From assembly GCA_030159075.1 (NCBI GenBank), contig BROG01000375.1, positions 1 to 64,000 of the forward strand: a stretch of 64,000 bases of DNA, given 5' to 3'. The translations under genes and the position numbers were made by a program. The notes beneath the pieces are model-generated. The model did not search any database, was not told where the DNA came from, and saw only the letters and a list, made by a program, of their open reading frames with translations. The stretch comes from Atrina japonica. Lineage: Eukaryota > Mollusca > Bivalvia > Pterioida > Pinnidae. Below are positions 61,001 to 64,000 of this stretch, in pieces. How positions within the stretch are numbered: the stretch's first letter is position 1; the number at the start of each line of letters is the position of its first letter.

Positions 61001-63434
61001 ACTATCATTTATGCCCAGCATTTGGTGGAGGAACAGTTACTACCATTTATGCCCAGCATTTGGTGTAAGCATAGTTACTATAGTTACTATCATTTTATGC
61101 CCAGCATTTATGCCCAGCATTTAGTGGGGACAGTTACTATCATTTATGCCCCAGGCATAGCTATCATTTTTGGTAGAGGAACAGTTACTACCATTTATGC
61201 CCAGCATTTAGTGGAGGAACAGTTACTACCATTTATGCCCAGCATTTGGTAGAGGGACAGTTACTAACATTTATGCCAAGCATTTGATAGAGGAACAGTT
61301 ACTATCATTTATGCCAAGCGTTTGGTAGAGGAACAGTTACTACCATTTATGCCCAGCATTTGATCTGATCAGGAGCCACGGTGTTTGTCTTCCTTCAGAT
61401 TTTACCTTTTGTATTACCATTTATACTCGCATTTAAGTTCAATTTTTACTAAAGCATGAGCATGTTAACTAAAAACTAGTGAAAATATAATGAAGTTTGC
61501 CTTTGACCTGTTTGAACATGTTTTACGGGAATAAACCTTGACTAATGGAGGTATTCAATATACATGTACCTCAACAGGGAACGTATCAAAACTTTTGATA
61601 ACACAACAATTCTTTATGATATATTAAAGTTGACATAGCAAATTGAAAATGGTACATGTAATTCAAAAAAGATTTCTGTTTTGGAACTTGTCATTCCTAC
61701 TCCTCTGCTTTCAACCATATTTCAAATTCAAGAAACAATGCCATAAACCTGCTCAAAATGATTTTTTCAGACAGAATATATTTTGTAAATGTGAGAACAT
61801 CTTTTAACATACATGATCAGCTTTAACTTATTCACCTCTTAAGACACATTTGGACTGGTCTAAGTCATTGATTTACAGAAGAGTCCAATTTTTTTCAGGA
61901 GCTGATGAGTTAAGAAATAATTTTTTTTCAGTGTCACAGCTGGAGATTTTGTTTCAAAATATTTTTATAACTACTGGAGACAATATCAAATCATCATACA
62001 AAAATAGCTCAGTGTCATGGTAACATGATAAGCTGTCACTAGAGGATGCTCAGTGTCATGGTAACATGGTAAGCTGTCACTAGATGATGCTCAGTGTCAT
62101 GGTAACATGAGAAGCTGTCACTAGAGGATGCTCAGTGTCTTGGTAACATGGTAAGCTGTCACTAGATGATGCTCAGTGTCATGGTAACATGATAAGCTGT
62201 CACTAGAGGATGCTCAGTGTCTTGGTAACATGATAAGCTGTCACTAGATGATGCTATGTGTAATGGTACCATGAGAAGCTGTCACTAGATGATGCTCAGT
62301 GTCTTGGTAACATGGTAAGCTGTCACTAGATGATGCTCAGTGTCACGGTAACATGAGAAGCTGTCACTAGATGATGCTCAGTGTAATGGTAACATGAGAA
62401 GCTGTCACTAAATGATGCTCAGTGTCACAGTAACATGGTAAGCTGTCACTAGATGATGCTCAGTGTAATGGTAACATGAGAAGCTGTCACTAAATGATGC
62501 TCAGTGTCACAGTAACATGGTAAGCTGTCACTAGATGATGCTCAGTGTAATGGTAACATGAGAAGCTGTCACTAAATGATGCTCAGTGTCACAGTAACAT
62601 GGTAAGCTGTCACTAGATGATGCTCAGTGTCACGGTAACATGAGAAGCTGTCAATAGATGATATTGTGCATTGTGTATTATACACAAGAATATTATTACC
62701 TCTACCTAATAACTGAACCCCGACTTAGAAGCGGTTACAGCCAACTCAATCAAATTCTGAAGTTCAAAATGGGGGTTGAGTTATATCCCTGATCGACTTA
62801 TAAGCAACTTTATATGATACCAATGTATATGCAATTAAGGATTGTTTATCATTTTTTGAAAAACGTGGAATATACATGCAATGGCTCATGGAAAAAAATT
62901 CTGTGCTGCACATTATTGCTTTTATTAATCTTGAAACAATATCTTACTGAAACAATTCTGCGTAAATCAGAACATTCGGTAGATATGTAAGTACACATAA
63001 ATGTCGCCATCTTGTTATGTTGCTTACCTCATGTCCTGCCTCTGTGATGACATTATCGTAAAAAGGCCGAAACTGGTTGAAAAAAATATTGCTTGTTTGT
63101 CACACACACCTGTTCAAAGCAGAAAGGGTCTTTAAACTGAATGCTAATACCAAATTTTTATTCAAACAAAAGCTAACTTAATACAGGGACAATTTAACAA
63201 TCGGGTTAAAAGCTAACAGTCAAAGGTCATCATTGCCACATGAAATGAAAAGTTATAATATTGAACCTCCAAATTCTTGTTCTTCATCAAATATTGCAGA
63301 CAATATTAAATTTTCGCTGTAGGGTATTTAAGCATGACTGTTCTCAAGATAATGAAAACATTTTGACCTACCTGAACCAAGAATATTACCACCAGGGGTC
63401 GCAAGATCAAAAATATCAACATCTGATGATGGTC
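19261..63434 (-). CDS. NUP133: NUP133, nuclear pore Y-complex scaffold protein, 22 exons (N-terminus off window)
   Basis: Twenty-two exons on the minus strand join in phase with GT/AG sites into 719 residues plus stop. Exons (high to low): 63372-63434, 63028-63109, 59575-59620, 58338-58442, 57701-57845, 55114-55223, 51317-51423, 50997-51099, 49608-49727, 45535-45678, 44132-44345, 43220-43353, 41852-41891, 39770-39894, 36107-36166, 28600-28675, 25702-25763, 24216-24272, 22856-22936, 21760-21827, 19664-19749, 19261-19394. Landmarks shared with vertebrate Nup133 include 'SDPRWAES', 'CEHAEK', '[14 protein letters not shown]', 'GKRGKLLS' and '[11 protein letters not shown]'. Vertebrate Nup133 is about 1156 residues, so the missing part is the N-terminal beta-propeller. 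The protein sits in the Nup107-160 Y complex at the nuclear pore, and its C-terminal helical domain binds Nup107. I saw no frameshift or stop in the coding exons. Introns fill most of the locus and are rich in minisatellites. Confidence 0.95.
19664..19749 (-). CDS. NUP133: NUP133 exon 21 of window (residues 647-675)
   Basis: Reads '[19 protein letters not shown]', matching 'DPIEVSKDSIFVKILQKLL'. Acceptor 'ttgttag', donor 'gaag/gtaagt'. Confidence 0.93.
20060..20270 (+). repeat. SINE-like element, copy 1
   Basis: Carries 'gatgagacagtaaaaact', 'gtgtcggcacattaaagaac', 'gtgccgagcat' and 'taggacgttaaacaacaat', then an aaacaaacaaac tail. This core recurs at 57530-57690 (+) and at 39590-39745 (-). 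It fits mollusc tRNA-derived SINE bodies; no tRNA head is visible in this copy. Confidence 0.6.
21760..21827 (-). CDS. NUP133: NUP133 exon 20 of window (residues 625-646)
   Basis: Reads '[15 protein letters not shown]', matching 'DLKLEILCKALQRDN'. Acceptor 'cttacag', donor 'gg/gtaagt'. Gly is completed by exon 21. Confidence 0.94.
22028..22722. repeat. 20/21-bp minisatellite in the intron between exons 20 and 19
   Basis: About 33 copies of 'ccactaatagccaacaaact' alternating with a 21-bp form containing 'cttcatagcc'. Non-coding. Confidence 0.9.
22856..22936 (-). CDS. NUP133: NUP133 exon 19 of window (residues 598-624)
   Basis: Reads '[15 protein letters not shown]', nearly identical to the vertebrate segment. 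Acceptor 'ttcaag', donor 'agg/gtgagt', phase 0. Confidence 0.96.
23164..23226. repeat. (TA)n microsatellite
   Basis: An uninterrupted 'tatatata' run followed by degenerate TA-rich sequence, intronic. Confidence 0.8.
24216..24272 (-). CDS. NUP133: NUP133 exon 18 of window (residues 579-597)
   Basis: Nineteen codons reading '[11 protein letters not shown]', matching 'MPVLTAPQLIG'. Acceptor 'ttgtag', donor 'gag/gtatga', phase 0. Confidence 0.9.
24300..25165. repeat. Dispersed non-coding repeat, copies 2 and 3
   Basis: Two partial copies of the repeat seen at 18340-18890, sharing 'gaccttgaaattttgt', 'tacaaaaagt' with 'aatcagttttgagtta', and 'cttttggtcc'-like blocks. Located between exon 18 and exon 17. 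Confidence 0.6.
25166..25500. repeat. Degenerate repeat of about 85 bp
   Basis: Four decayed copies of a 'ccatgaagggcaggc' and 'aacagatattccat' unit. No coding content. Confidence 0.6.
25702..25763 (-). CDS. NUP133: NUP133 exon 17 of window (residues 558-578)
   Basis: Reads '[13 protein letters not shown]', matching 'FLLHQETLPEQLL'. Acceptor 'atttcag', donor 'gag/gtaaat'. Confidence 0.94.
26095..28385. repeat. 59-bp minisatellite, about 39 copies
   Basis: The unit starts 'gtgacagaagcacatcacat' and contains 'ggctacaatacagatccac'. The 59-bp spacing was checked between 26143 and 26202. Variants ('ccccgact' against 'caggact' or 'catgaat') are interspersed, suggesting block duplications. Intron between exons 17 and 16. 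Confidence 0.95.
28600..28675 (-). CDS. NUP133: NUP133 exon 16 of window (residues 533-557)
   Basis: Reads '[15 protein letters not shown]', matching 'TLLGLSKLAALASDF'. Acceptor 'tctttag', donor 'gcag/gtatgt'. The acceptor's polypyrimidine tract is part of a 64-bp unit repeated three times upstream. Confidence 0.94.
28676..28868. repeat. 64-bp repeat x3 at the acceptor of exon 16
   Basis: The unit 'gatatataattatac' to 'tggcccacagat' starts at 28681, 28745 and 28809. The copy next to exon 16 forms its polypyrimidine tract. Confidence 0.9.
28969..33295. repeat. 67-bp satellite, about 64 copies, with higher-order structure
   Basis: The unit contains 'acagtggaaactcgctatta', the palindrome 'cacttaagtg' and 'tgactgactgacagtggact'. 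The 67-bp period was checked at 29871 to 29938. Rare variants recur at about 798 and 1070 bp (12 and 16 units), for example 'ctcttacagtaaaactt' at 29353, 30151 and 31221. The left end 'tacagtggaact' resembles a MITE terminus. Confidence 0.95.
33296..34559. other. Intron sequence, nothing recognised
   Basis: Intron between exons 16 and 15. No gene, array or clear transposon end found. Confidence 0.5.
34560..34740. mobile_element. MITE family A, copy 1
   Basis: Ends 'acactgaaacctg' and 'caggttttactga' are inverted repeats; the interior is shared in part with 54480-54660 and with the ends of 40127-41671. About 180 bp, no coding content. Confidence 0.7.
35118..35282. mobile_element. MITE family B, right-end fragment
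   Basis: Begins with one satellite-type unit ('accacttaagtgactgactg') and continues into 'gaggtggtctcttaaatg' and the terminus 'gaggttccact'. It therefore links the 67-bp satellite to the MITE at 52482-52664. Confidence 0.7.
35283..36106. other. Intron sequence, nothing recognised
   Basis: Contains a G run at about 36035-36050. No gene seen. Confidence 0.5.
36107..36166 (-). CDS. NUP133: NUP133 exon 15 of window (residues 513-532)
   Basis: Twenty-codon exon reading '[12 protein letters not shown]' and ending in three Lys, matching 'TLLGLANMETRYFAKKK'. Acceptor 'tttcag', donor 'aag/gtgagt', phase 0. Confidence 0.93.
36167..37162. other. Intron sequence, nothing recognised
   Basis: AT-rich with short 'gaccttaacc' and 'caaggtcaa' type blocks, common in non-coding bivalve DNA. 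No gene seen. Confidence 0.4.
37163..38117. mobile_element. TIR element of about 0.95 kb
   Basis: The left end 'aaggccatgtaaaaaaaata' plus 'tctggttctcagaca' (37163-37197) is matched in reverse by 'tgtctgagaaccagaa' plus 'gtatttttttacttggcct' (38081-38117). TIRs are about 35 bp with few mismatches. No transposase frame inside, so non-autonomous. Confidence 0.7.
38364..39367. mobile_element. TIR element of about 1.0 kb
   Basis: 'aagggctataccagaaaaag' plus 'tgtc' at 38366 pairs with the reverse of 'gacactttttttctggaata' plus 'gccct' at 39340-39364. It contains C runs at 38446-38460, 38490 and 39285-39297. No transposase recognised. Confidence 0.65.
39590..39745 (-). repeat. tRNA-derived SINE, copy 2
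   Basis: On the minus strand a tRNA-like head has an A-box-like 'gggtgtagagcatttgact' and the B-box 'ggtcctgggttcaatctc' (about 39712-39695). The shared SINE body follows ('gataagacca', 'gtgccatgtcacacc', 'attaaagaacc'). Confidence 0.7.
39770..39894 (-). CDS. NUP133: NUP133 exon 14 of window (residues 471-512)
   Basis: Reads '[17 protein letters not shown]' and 'LSWLHDIQ', matching 'KRGKLLSQPISQHGQLA' and 'LSWLHEIN'. Acceptor 'acaaag', donor 'aca/gtaagt'. A minus-strand SINE ends about 25 nt downstream of the donor. Confidence 0.96.
40127..41671. mobile_element. MITE family A, copy 2, split by a 1.36-kb insertion
   Basis: Ends 'tacagtgaaacttg' and 'gattttactgta' belong to MITE family A. The middle (40230-41587) is absent from the related copy at 54480-54660, which continues straight from 'aatggtac' into 'attgggga' (in reverse). 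Confidence 0.75.
40230..41587. mobile_element. Inserted TIR element inside MITE A
   Basis: Flanked by GTAC on both sides (40226-40229 and 41588-41591). The ends 'tcagacattttgaaa' and the reverse of 'tttcaaaaactctgga' form imperfect TIRs. A subterminal palindrome 'ggaccagtga..tcactggtc' lies at about 40268-40297. No transposase seen. Confidence 0.65.
41852..41891 (-). CDS. NUP133: NUP133 exon 13 of window (residues 458-470)
   Basis: Small 40-nt exon reading '[13 protein letters not shown]', matching 'NFSDFLFRWYLEK'. Acceptor 'gtttcag', donor 'gaag/gtaagt'. The split Gly codon with exon 14 restores 'KEGKRGK'. Confidence 0.93.
41892..42786. other. Intron sequence, nothing recognised
   Basis: Between exon 13 and the 31-bp array. 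AT-rich, no gene or repeat found. Confidence 0.5.
42787..43250 (-). repeat. 31-bp minisatellite made of the exon 12 end plus its 5' splice site
   Basis: 'gtcaga' occurs at 42801 and then every 31 bp to 43235, 15 copies including the one inside exon 12. On the sense strand each unit is 'aaaaatatctgacgcatttt' plus 'gctgataaggt': the last 29 nt of the exon and the donor GT. Nearly every copy keeps AAG/GTAAAAA. Confidence 0.95.
43220..43353 (-). CDS. NUP133: NUP133 exon 12 of window (residues 413-457)
   Basis: Reads '[19 protein letters not shown]', matching '[19 protein letters not shown]', and ends 'HFADK' at the donor 'aag/gtaaaa'. The last 29 nt plus the donor GT form the unit of the 31-bp array that follows in the intron. 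Confidence 0.96.
43400..44110. repeat. Degenerate 21/22-bp repeat filling the intron between exons 12 and 11
   Basis: Copies of 'tggttgtccactaatcagac' are best preserved at 43500-43960 and decay toward exon 11, where 'ttgacaactaat' forms dominate. No coding content. Confidence 0.8.
44132..44345 (-). CDS. NUP133: NUP133 exon 11 of window (residues 342-412)
   Basis: Longest exon in the window. Reads '[18 protein letters not shown]', matching 'LVALIDCFLDGYVSQLKS'. Acceptor 'atttcag', donor 't/gtaagt' splitting a Tyr codon with exon 12. Confidence 0.96.
44541..45505. repeat. Duplicated block of about 190 bp with a 31-bp repeat tail
   Basis: 'ggttcggacctgtgtgaaac' to 'ggcgtagactgaattaactg' occurs at about 44541 and again at about 45177. 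Each copy is followed by 31-bp units 'aactgtaaaatatgcaccta' plus 'aaatactgatt'. The head contains the inverted pair 'ggacctgt' and 'acaggtcc'. Confidence 0.85.
45535..45678 (-). CDS. NUP133: NUP133 exon 10 of window (residues 294-341)
   Basis: Reads '[18 protein letters not shown]', matching 'EPEYVPWTATSGPGGIRT'. Exactly 48 codons, phase 0 on both sides; acceptor 'gaaacag', donor 'cag/gtatca'. Confidence 0.96.
45836..47300. repeat. 31-bp minisatellite with higher-order repeats
   Basis: The unit 'tcagtggacagtaagatcaa' plus 'cctgacatatt' occurs about 45 times. A marker variant 'aaaatgcctagttcag' recurs at about 46489, 46640, 46791 and 47003, showing block duplication. Confidence 0.9.
47301..48765. 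other. Intron sequence, no gene
   Basis: Contains a hairpin-like pair 'cgaaccacg' and 'cgtggttcg' at about 47448-47480 and A-rich text near 48560-48610. No gene or definite transposon. Confidence 0.4.
48766..49575. repeat. 49/53-bp minisatellite, about 16 copies
   Basis: The unit 'gatatgtatggctacaaatg' plus 'acagtatgtacaaggttaat' comes in two length forms (agtataagt or agtatattaggt). Copies are almost identical, suggesting recent expansion. Lies downstream of the exon 9 donor. Confidence 0.95.
49608..49727 (-). CDS. NUP133: NUP133 exon 9 of window (residues 254-293)
   Basis: Reads '[19 protein letters not shown]', matching 'VSQVDTICECLLEHEEQVL'. Exactly 40 codons, phase 0 on both sides; donor 'aag/gtatgt'. 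It is flanked on both sides by minisatellites. Confidence 0.95.
49755..50655. repeat. 20/21-bp minisatellite
   Basis: About 40 degenerate copies of 'tgatgtacaggtaaatatat', interrupted by about 200 bp of unrelated sequence at 49920-50145. It lies upstream of the exon 9 acceptor. Long antisense open frames here (up to 219 codons) are repeat artefacts. Confidence 0.9.
50997..51099 (-). CDS. NUP133: NUP133 exon 8 of window (residues 219-253)
   Basis: Reads '[18 protein letters not shown]', matching 'REYEIPSNLTPADVFFRE'. Acceptor 'gtcaag', donor 'gag/gtaatt'. Confidence 0.93.
51317..51423 (-). CDS. NUP133: NUP133 exon 7 of window (residues 184-218)
   Basis: Reads '[16 protein letters not shown]', matching 'LLCEHAEKLSAAIVLK'. 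The acceptor is the first AG in 'tatag/ttag': only this one keeps the phase and restores Leu-Glu before 'MVPVRDT'. The second AG, 4 nt on, would shift the frame. Donor 'ga/gtaagt'. Confidence 0.93.
51424..51640. repeat. Duplicated dispersed repeat abutting the exon 7 acceptor
   Basis: Two copies of a block starting 'agggcaataact' and containing 'gttcatgaca' and 'catgtataccaa', at about 51434 and 51535. The block type is common in bivalve DNA. It forms the polypyrimidine tract of exon 7 when read on the minus strand. Confidence 0.7.
52482..52664. mobile_element. MITE family B, full-length copy
   Basis: Ends 'tacagtgaaacctc' and 'gaggtcccactgta' form a 14-bp TIR. The inside has four short 'gtgaggtggtctcctaa' repeats and 'aagtggtctgatttgtgag', which resembles the 67-bp satellite unit. 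Confidence 0.8.
52665..53160. other. Intron sequence, nothing recognised
   Basis: Part of the intron between exons 7 and 6. No gene, array or transposon end found. Confidence 0.4.
53162..54165. repeat. 58-bp minisatellite with short forms
   Basis: The unit 'gacagggatataggatccag' plus 'aagtcacagtgagacatgac' and 'tgaagtatacaaaatact'. Shorter units lack the 'gtgagacatgactga' part. About 19 copies. Intron between exons 7 and 6. Confidence 0.95.
54480..54660. mobile_element. MITE family A, copy 3 (uninterrupted)
   Basis: Runs from 'acagcaaaacctgc' to 'caagttacacagta', the reverse of the ends of 40127-41671 without the inserted middle. It serves as the empty-site control for that insertion. Confidence 0.75.
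55114..55223 (-). CDS. NUP133: NUP133 exon 6 of window (residues 147-183)
   Basis: Reads '[16 protein letters not shown]', matching 'SLIILHQLEDKMKAHS'. Acceptor 'attgcag', donor 'aga/gtaaga'. Ends in phase 0. Confidence 0.95.
55224..57240. other. Intron sequence, no gene
   Basis: Very AT-rich around 55830-56130. No array, transposon end or exon-like segment found. Confidence 0.5.
57243..57352. repeat. 37-bp repeat x3
   Basis: Three copies of 'gggatataatttagacccta' plus 'gggtttgattcccaatc'. Confidence 0.85.
57530..57690 (+). repeat. SINE-like element, copy 3
   Basis: Shares 'ggtacattaaagaacc', 'ggcacaagtcc', 'ggtccaaatttgtgc' and 'ggacataaaac' with copy 1 and ends in an A-rich tail that reaches the exon 5 donor region. 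Confidence 0.55.
57701..57845 (-). CDS. NUP133: NUP133 exon 5 of window (residues 99-146)
   Basis: Contains '[13 protein letters not shown]', nearly identical to vertebrate '[13 protein letters not shown]' and the strongest single identifier of the gene. Acceptor 'ctttcag', donor 'caag/gtgatg'. Ends one base into an Asp codon. Confidence 0.97.
57960..58337 (-). repeat. Repeat of about 60 bp made of the exon 4 end plus its 5' splice site
   Basis: About six degenerate copies. On the plus strand each reads 'cacattgcctctcaaggc', 'aattaaaacatgccct', 'gttggtctttaacttat', then the next 'cacattgcc'. Exon 4 itself has 'cacattgcctctcaatgctg' and 'aattggtctg' with the donor 'acttac' before it. One copy near 58241-58246 keeps an intact 'acttac' donor; others are mutated. 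Confidence 0.85.
58338..58442 (-). CDS. NUP133: NUP133 exon 4 of window (residues 64-98)
   Basis: Reads '[18 protein letters not shown]', matching vertebrate 'DKIKLLKAAFLQYCRKDLG', the first helices of the alpha domain. Phase 0 at both ends; donor 'gtg/gtaagt'. The 3' half of this exon plus its donor is tandemly repeated in the intron downstream (57960-58337). Confidence 0.92.
58745..59405. repeat. 42/43-bp minisatellite, about 15 copies
   Basis: The unit 'gcacctttagggagaaattc' plus 'tcccatacccagtttatctt' and 'ga'. Intron between exons 4 and 3. Open frames on both strands are artefacts. Confidence 0.95.
59575..59620 (-). CDS. NUP133: NUP133 exon 3 of window (residues 48-63)
   Basis: Small 46-nt exon reading '[10 protein letters not shown]'. 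Acceptor 'ttttcag', donor 'atg/gtacgt'. Sequence conservation here is low; phase agreement with both neighbours and the consensus splice sites carry the call. Confidence 0.75.
60060..61365. repeat. 38-bp minisatellite, about 34 copies
   Basis: The unit 'catttggtggaggaacagtt' plus 'actaccatttatgcccag'. A scrambled stretch at 61070-61165 marks rearrangement. Intron between exons 3 and 2. Confidence 0.95.
62008..62660. repeat. 41-bp minisatellite, about 16 copies
   Basis: The unit 'agaagctgtcactagatgat' plus 'gctcagtgtcatggtaacat' and 'g'. Its right part has an 82-bp two-unit period ('aatgg' then 'cacagtaa'). Confidence 0.95.
63028..63109 (-). CDS. NUP133: NUP133 exon 2 of window (residues 21-47)
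   Basis: Reads '[14 protein letters not shown]', aligned to the vertebrate 'IIFSRNSGLVSI' strand. Acceptor 'gaacag', donor 'ag/gtaagc'. Splitting Gly with exon 1 and Ser with exon 3 restores the frame at both joins, which supports the boundaries. Confidence 0.85.
63372..63434 (-). CDS. NUP133: NUP133 exon 1 of window (residues 1-20 of the 719)
   Basis: Contains '[14 protein letters not shown]', matching the end of the N-terminal region before the helical domain. Acceptor 'tttgtag', donor 'ttcag/gtaggt'. It starts with 2 nt and ends with 1 nt of split codons. Further upstream exons are not in the window. Confidence 0.85.
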
Positions 63435-64000
63435 CTACAAAACCAGAAGTGAGATATTTTATCAACAACGTTATCTTTTACCATATTACAATATTCTGAA
63501 TAATCCTCAGATCTTGAACATGTCCAATAACATTAAAAATATGTGGTATGTCCTAACTGTGAAGCAGTTAACTAAAAACTCACTACAGAGTAAAACGCTA
63601 CAGCTAATCCAGTTTGTTGGCTAAGACACACAGATGGATGGACAGACATAATCAATTGACCAGTATTTGCTTCACAATCGGGCAAAATATTAAAGCAAAC
63701 ATTTTTCTGTAAATATTTATTTCATGGCTTTATGTTGATACATGTGTGAACAAGTTCAGTTATTACTAATTTAATGATAATTATGAATAGGAAGGACTTT
63801 AATTTGAGTGTTTTCTTTTTAAGGAAATGGTCATTATATATAAAAAACACAACTTAAAAATCATCAGTTCAGAAATGTAGTATATTGTTTGTTACCACTG
63901 AGAACTAGACAACATGTTATGAGGTTCTACCACCAACCCCCCCCCCCCAAACCACCACCACCACCACCATCTTAAAAATGATTCTGTCTCCATAACTTGG
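63435..64000. other. NUP133 intron, right edge
   Basis: No exon found; ends near a C run and (CCA)n at about 63937-63970. The next upstream coding exon must lie beyond the window. Confidence 0.5.

Noticed and set aside
58789..61252. Repeat-protein-like frames ('[14 protein letters not shown]', '[13 protein letters not shown]')
   Set aside because: Lengths and frames follow the 42- and 38-bp minisatellites, and both strands are open; intronic.

Overview
This is eukaryotic, AT-rich genomic DNA from a marine invertebrate, most likely a bivalve mollusc. The repeat types fit that: tRNA-derived SINEs sharing an 'attaaagaaccc' core, short TIR elements starting 'acagtgaaacctg', BEL/Pao, Polinton and Penelope-like pieces, and TTAGGG-type repeats. 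I cannot name the species. There are no bacterial genes or operons, and most long open frames here are artefacts of tandem repeats.

The window has two parts. Positions 1 to about 18.9 kb are a transposon graveyard. It holds two diverged copies of a PLE-like reverse transcriptase (181-1130) and an inverted fragment that looks like the N-terminal side of the same family (2672-3022). Next is a dead 5'-truncated I/Jockey-type LINE with endonuclease, RT and RNase H (5686-9190), sitting between two arms of about 2.3 kb in inverted orientation (3202-5436 and 9470-11792). Then comes a Penelope-like element (PLE, about 11.8-16.15 kb) with a hammerhead-like motif, an ORF1 ending in an SGNH-hydrolase-like domain broken by frameshifts, and an uninterrupted RT plus GIY-YIG frame. 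A BEL/Pao tail (16157-16537) and a truncated, frameshifted Polinton-type DNA polymerase B (17137-17992) follow. A 260-bp repeat module lies in inverted orientation on both outer sides (2413-2670 and 16870-17132).

Positions 19.26 to 63.43 kb are one host gene on the minus strand: NUP133, the Y-complex (Nup107-160) scaffold nucleoporin. I assembled 22 consecutive coding exons by hand. All splice sites are GT/AG, all phases agree, and together they give 719 residues ending in a stop. This covers the alpha-helical C-terminal two thirds; the N-terminal beta-propeller lies beyond the right edge.

The NUP133 introns are packed with private minisatellites (periods about 20 to 67 bp, more than 15 arrays). 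Two arrays are built from the gene's own exon/5'-splice-site junctions: a 31-bp array at exon 12 (42787-43250) and an array of about 60 bp at exon 4 (57960-58380). A third array (64 bp x3) repeats the polypyrimidine tract of an acceptor. The largest array (67 bp, 4.3 kb) appears to have grown out of a MITE. Decoy splice sites amplified as tandem repeats are the most unusual thing I see here.
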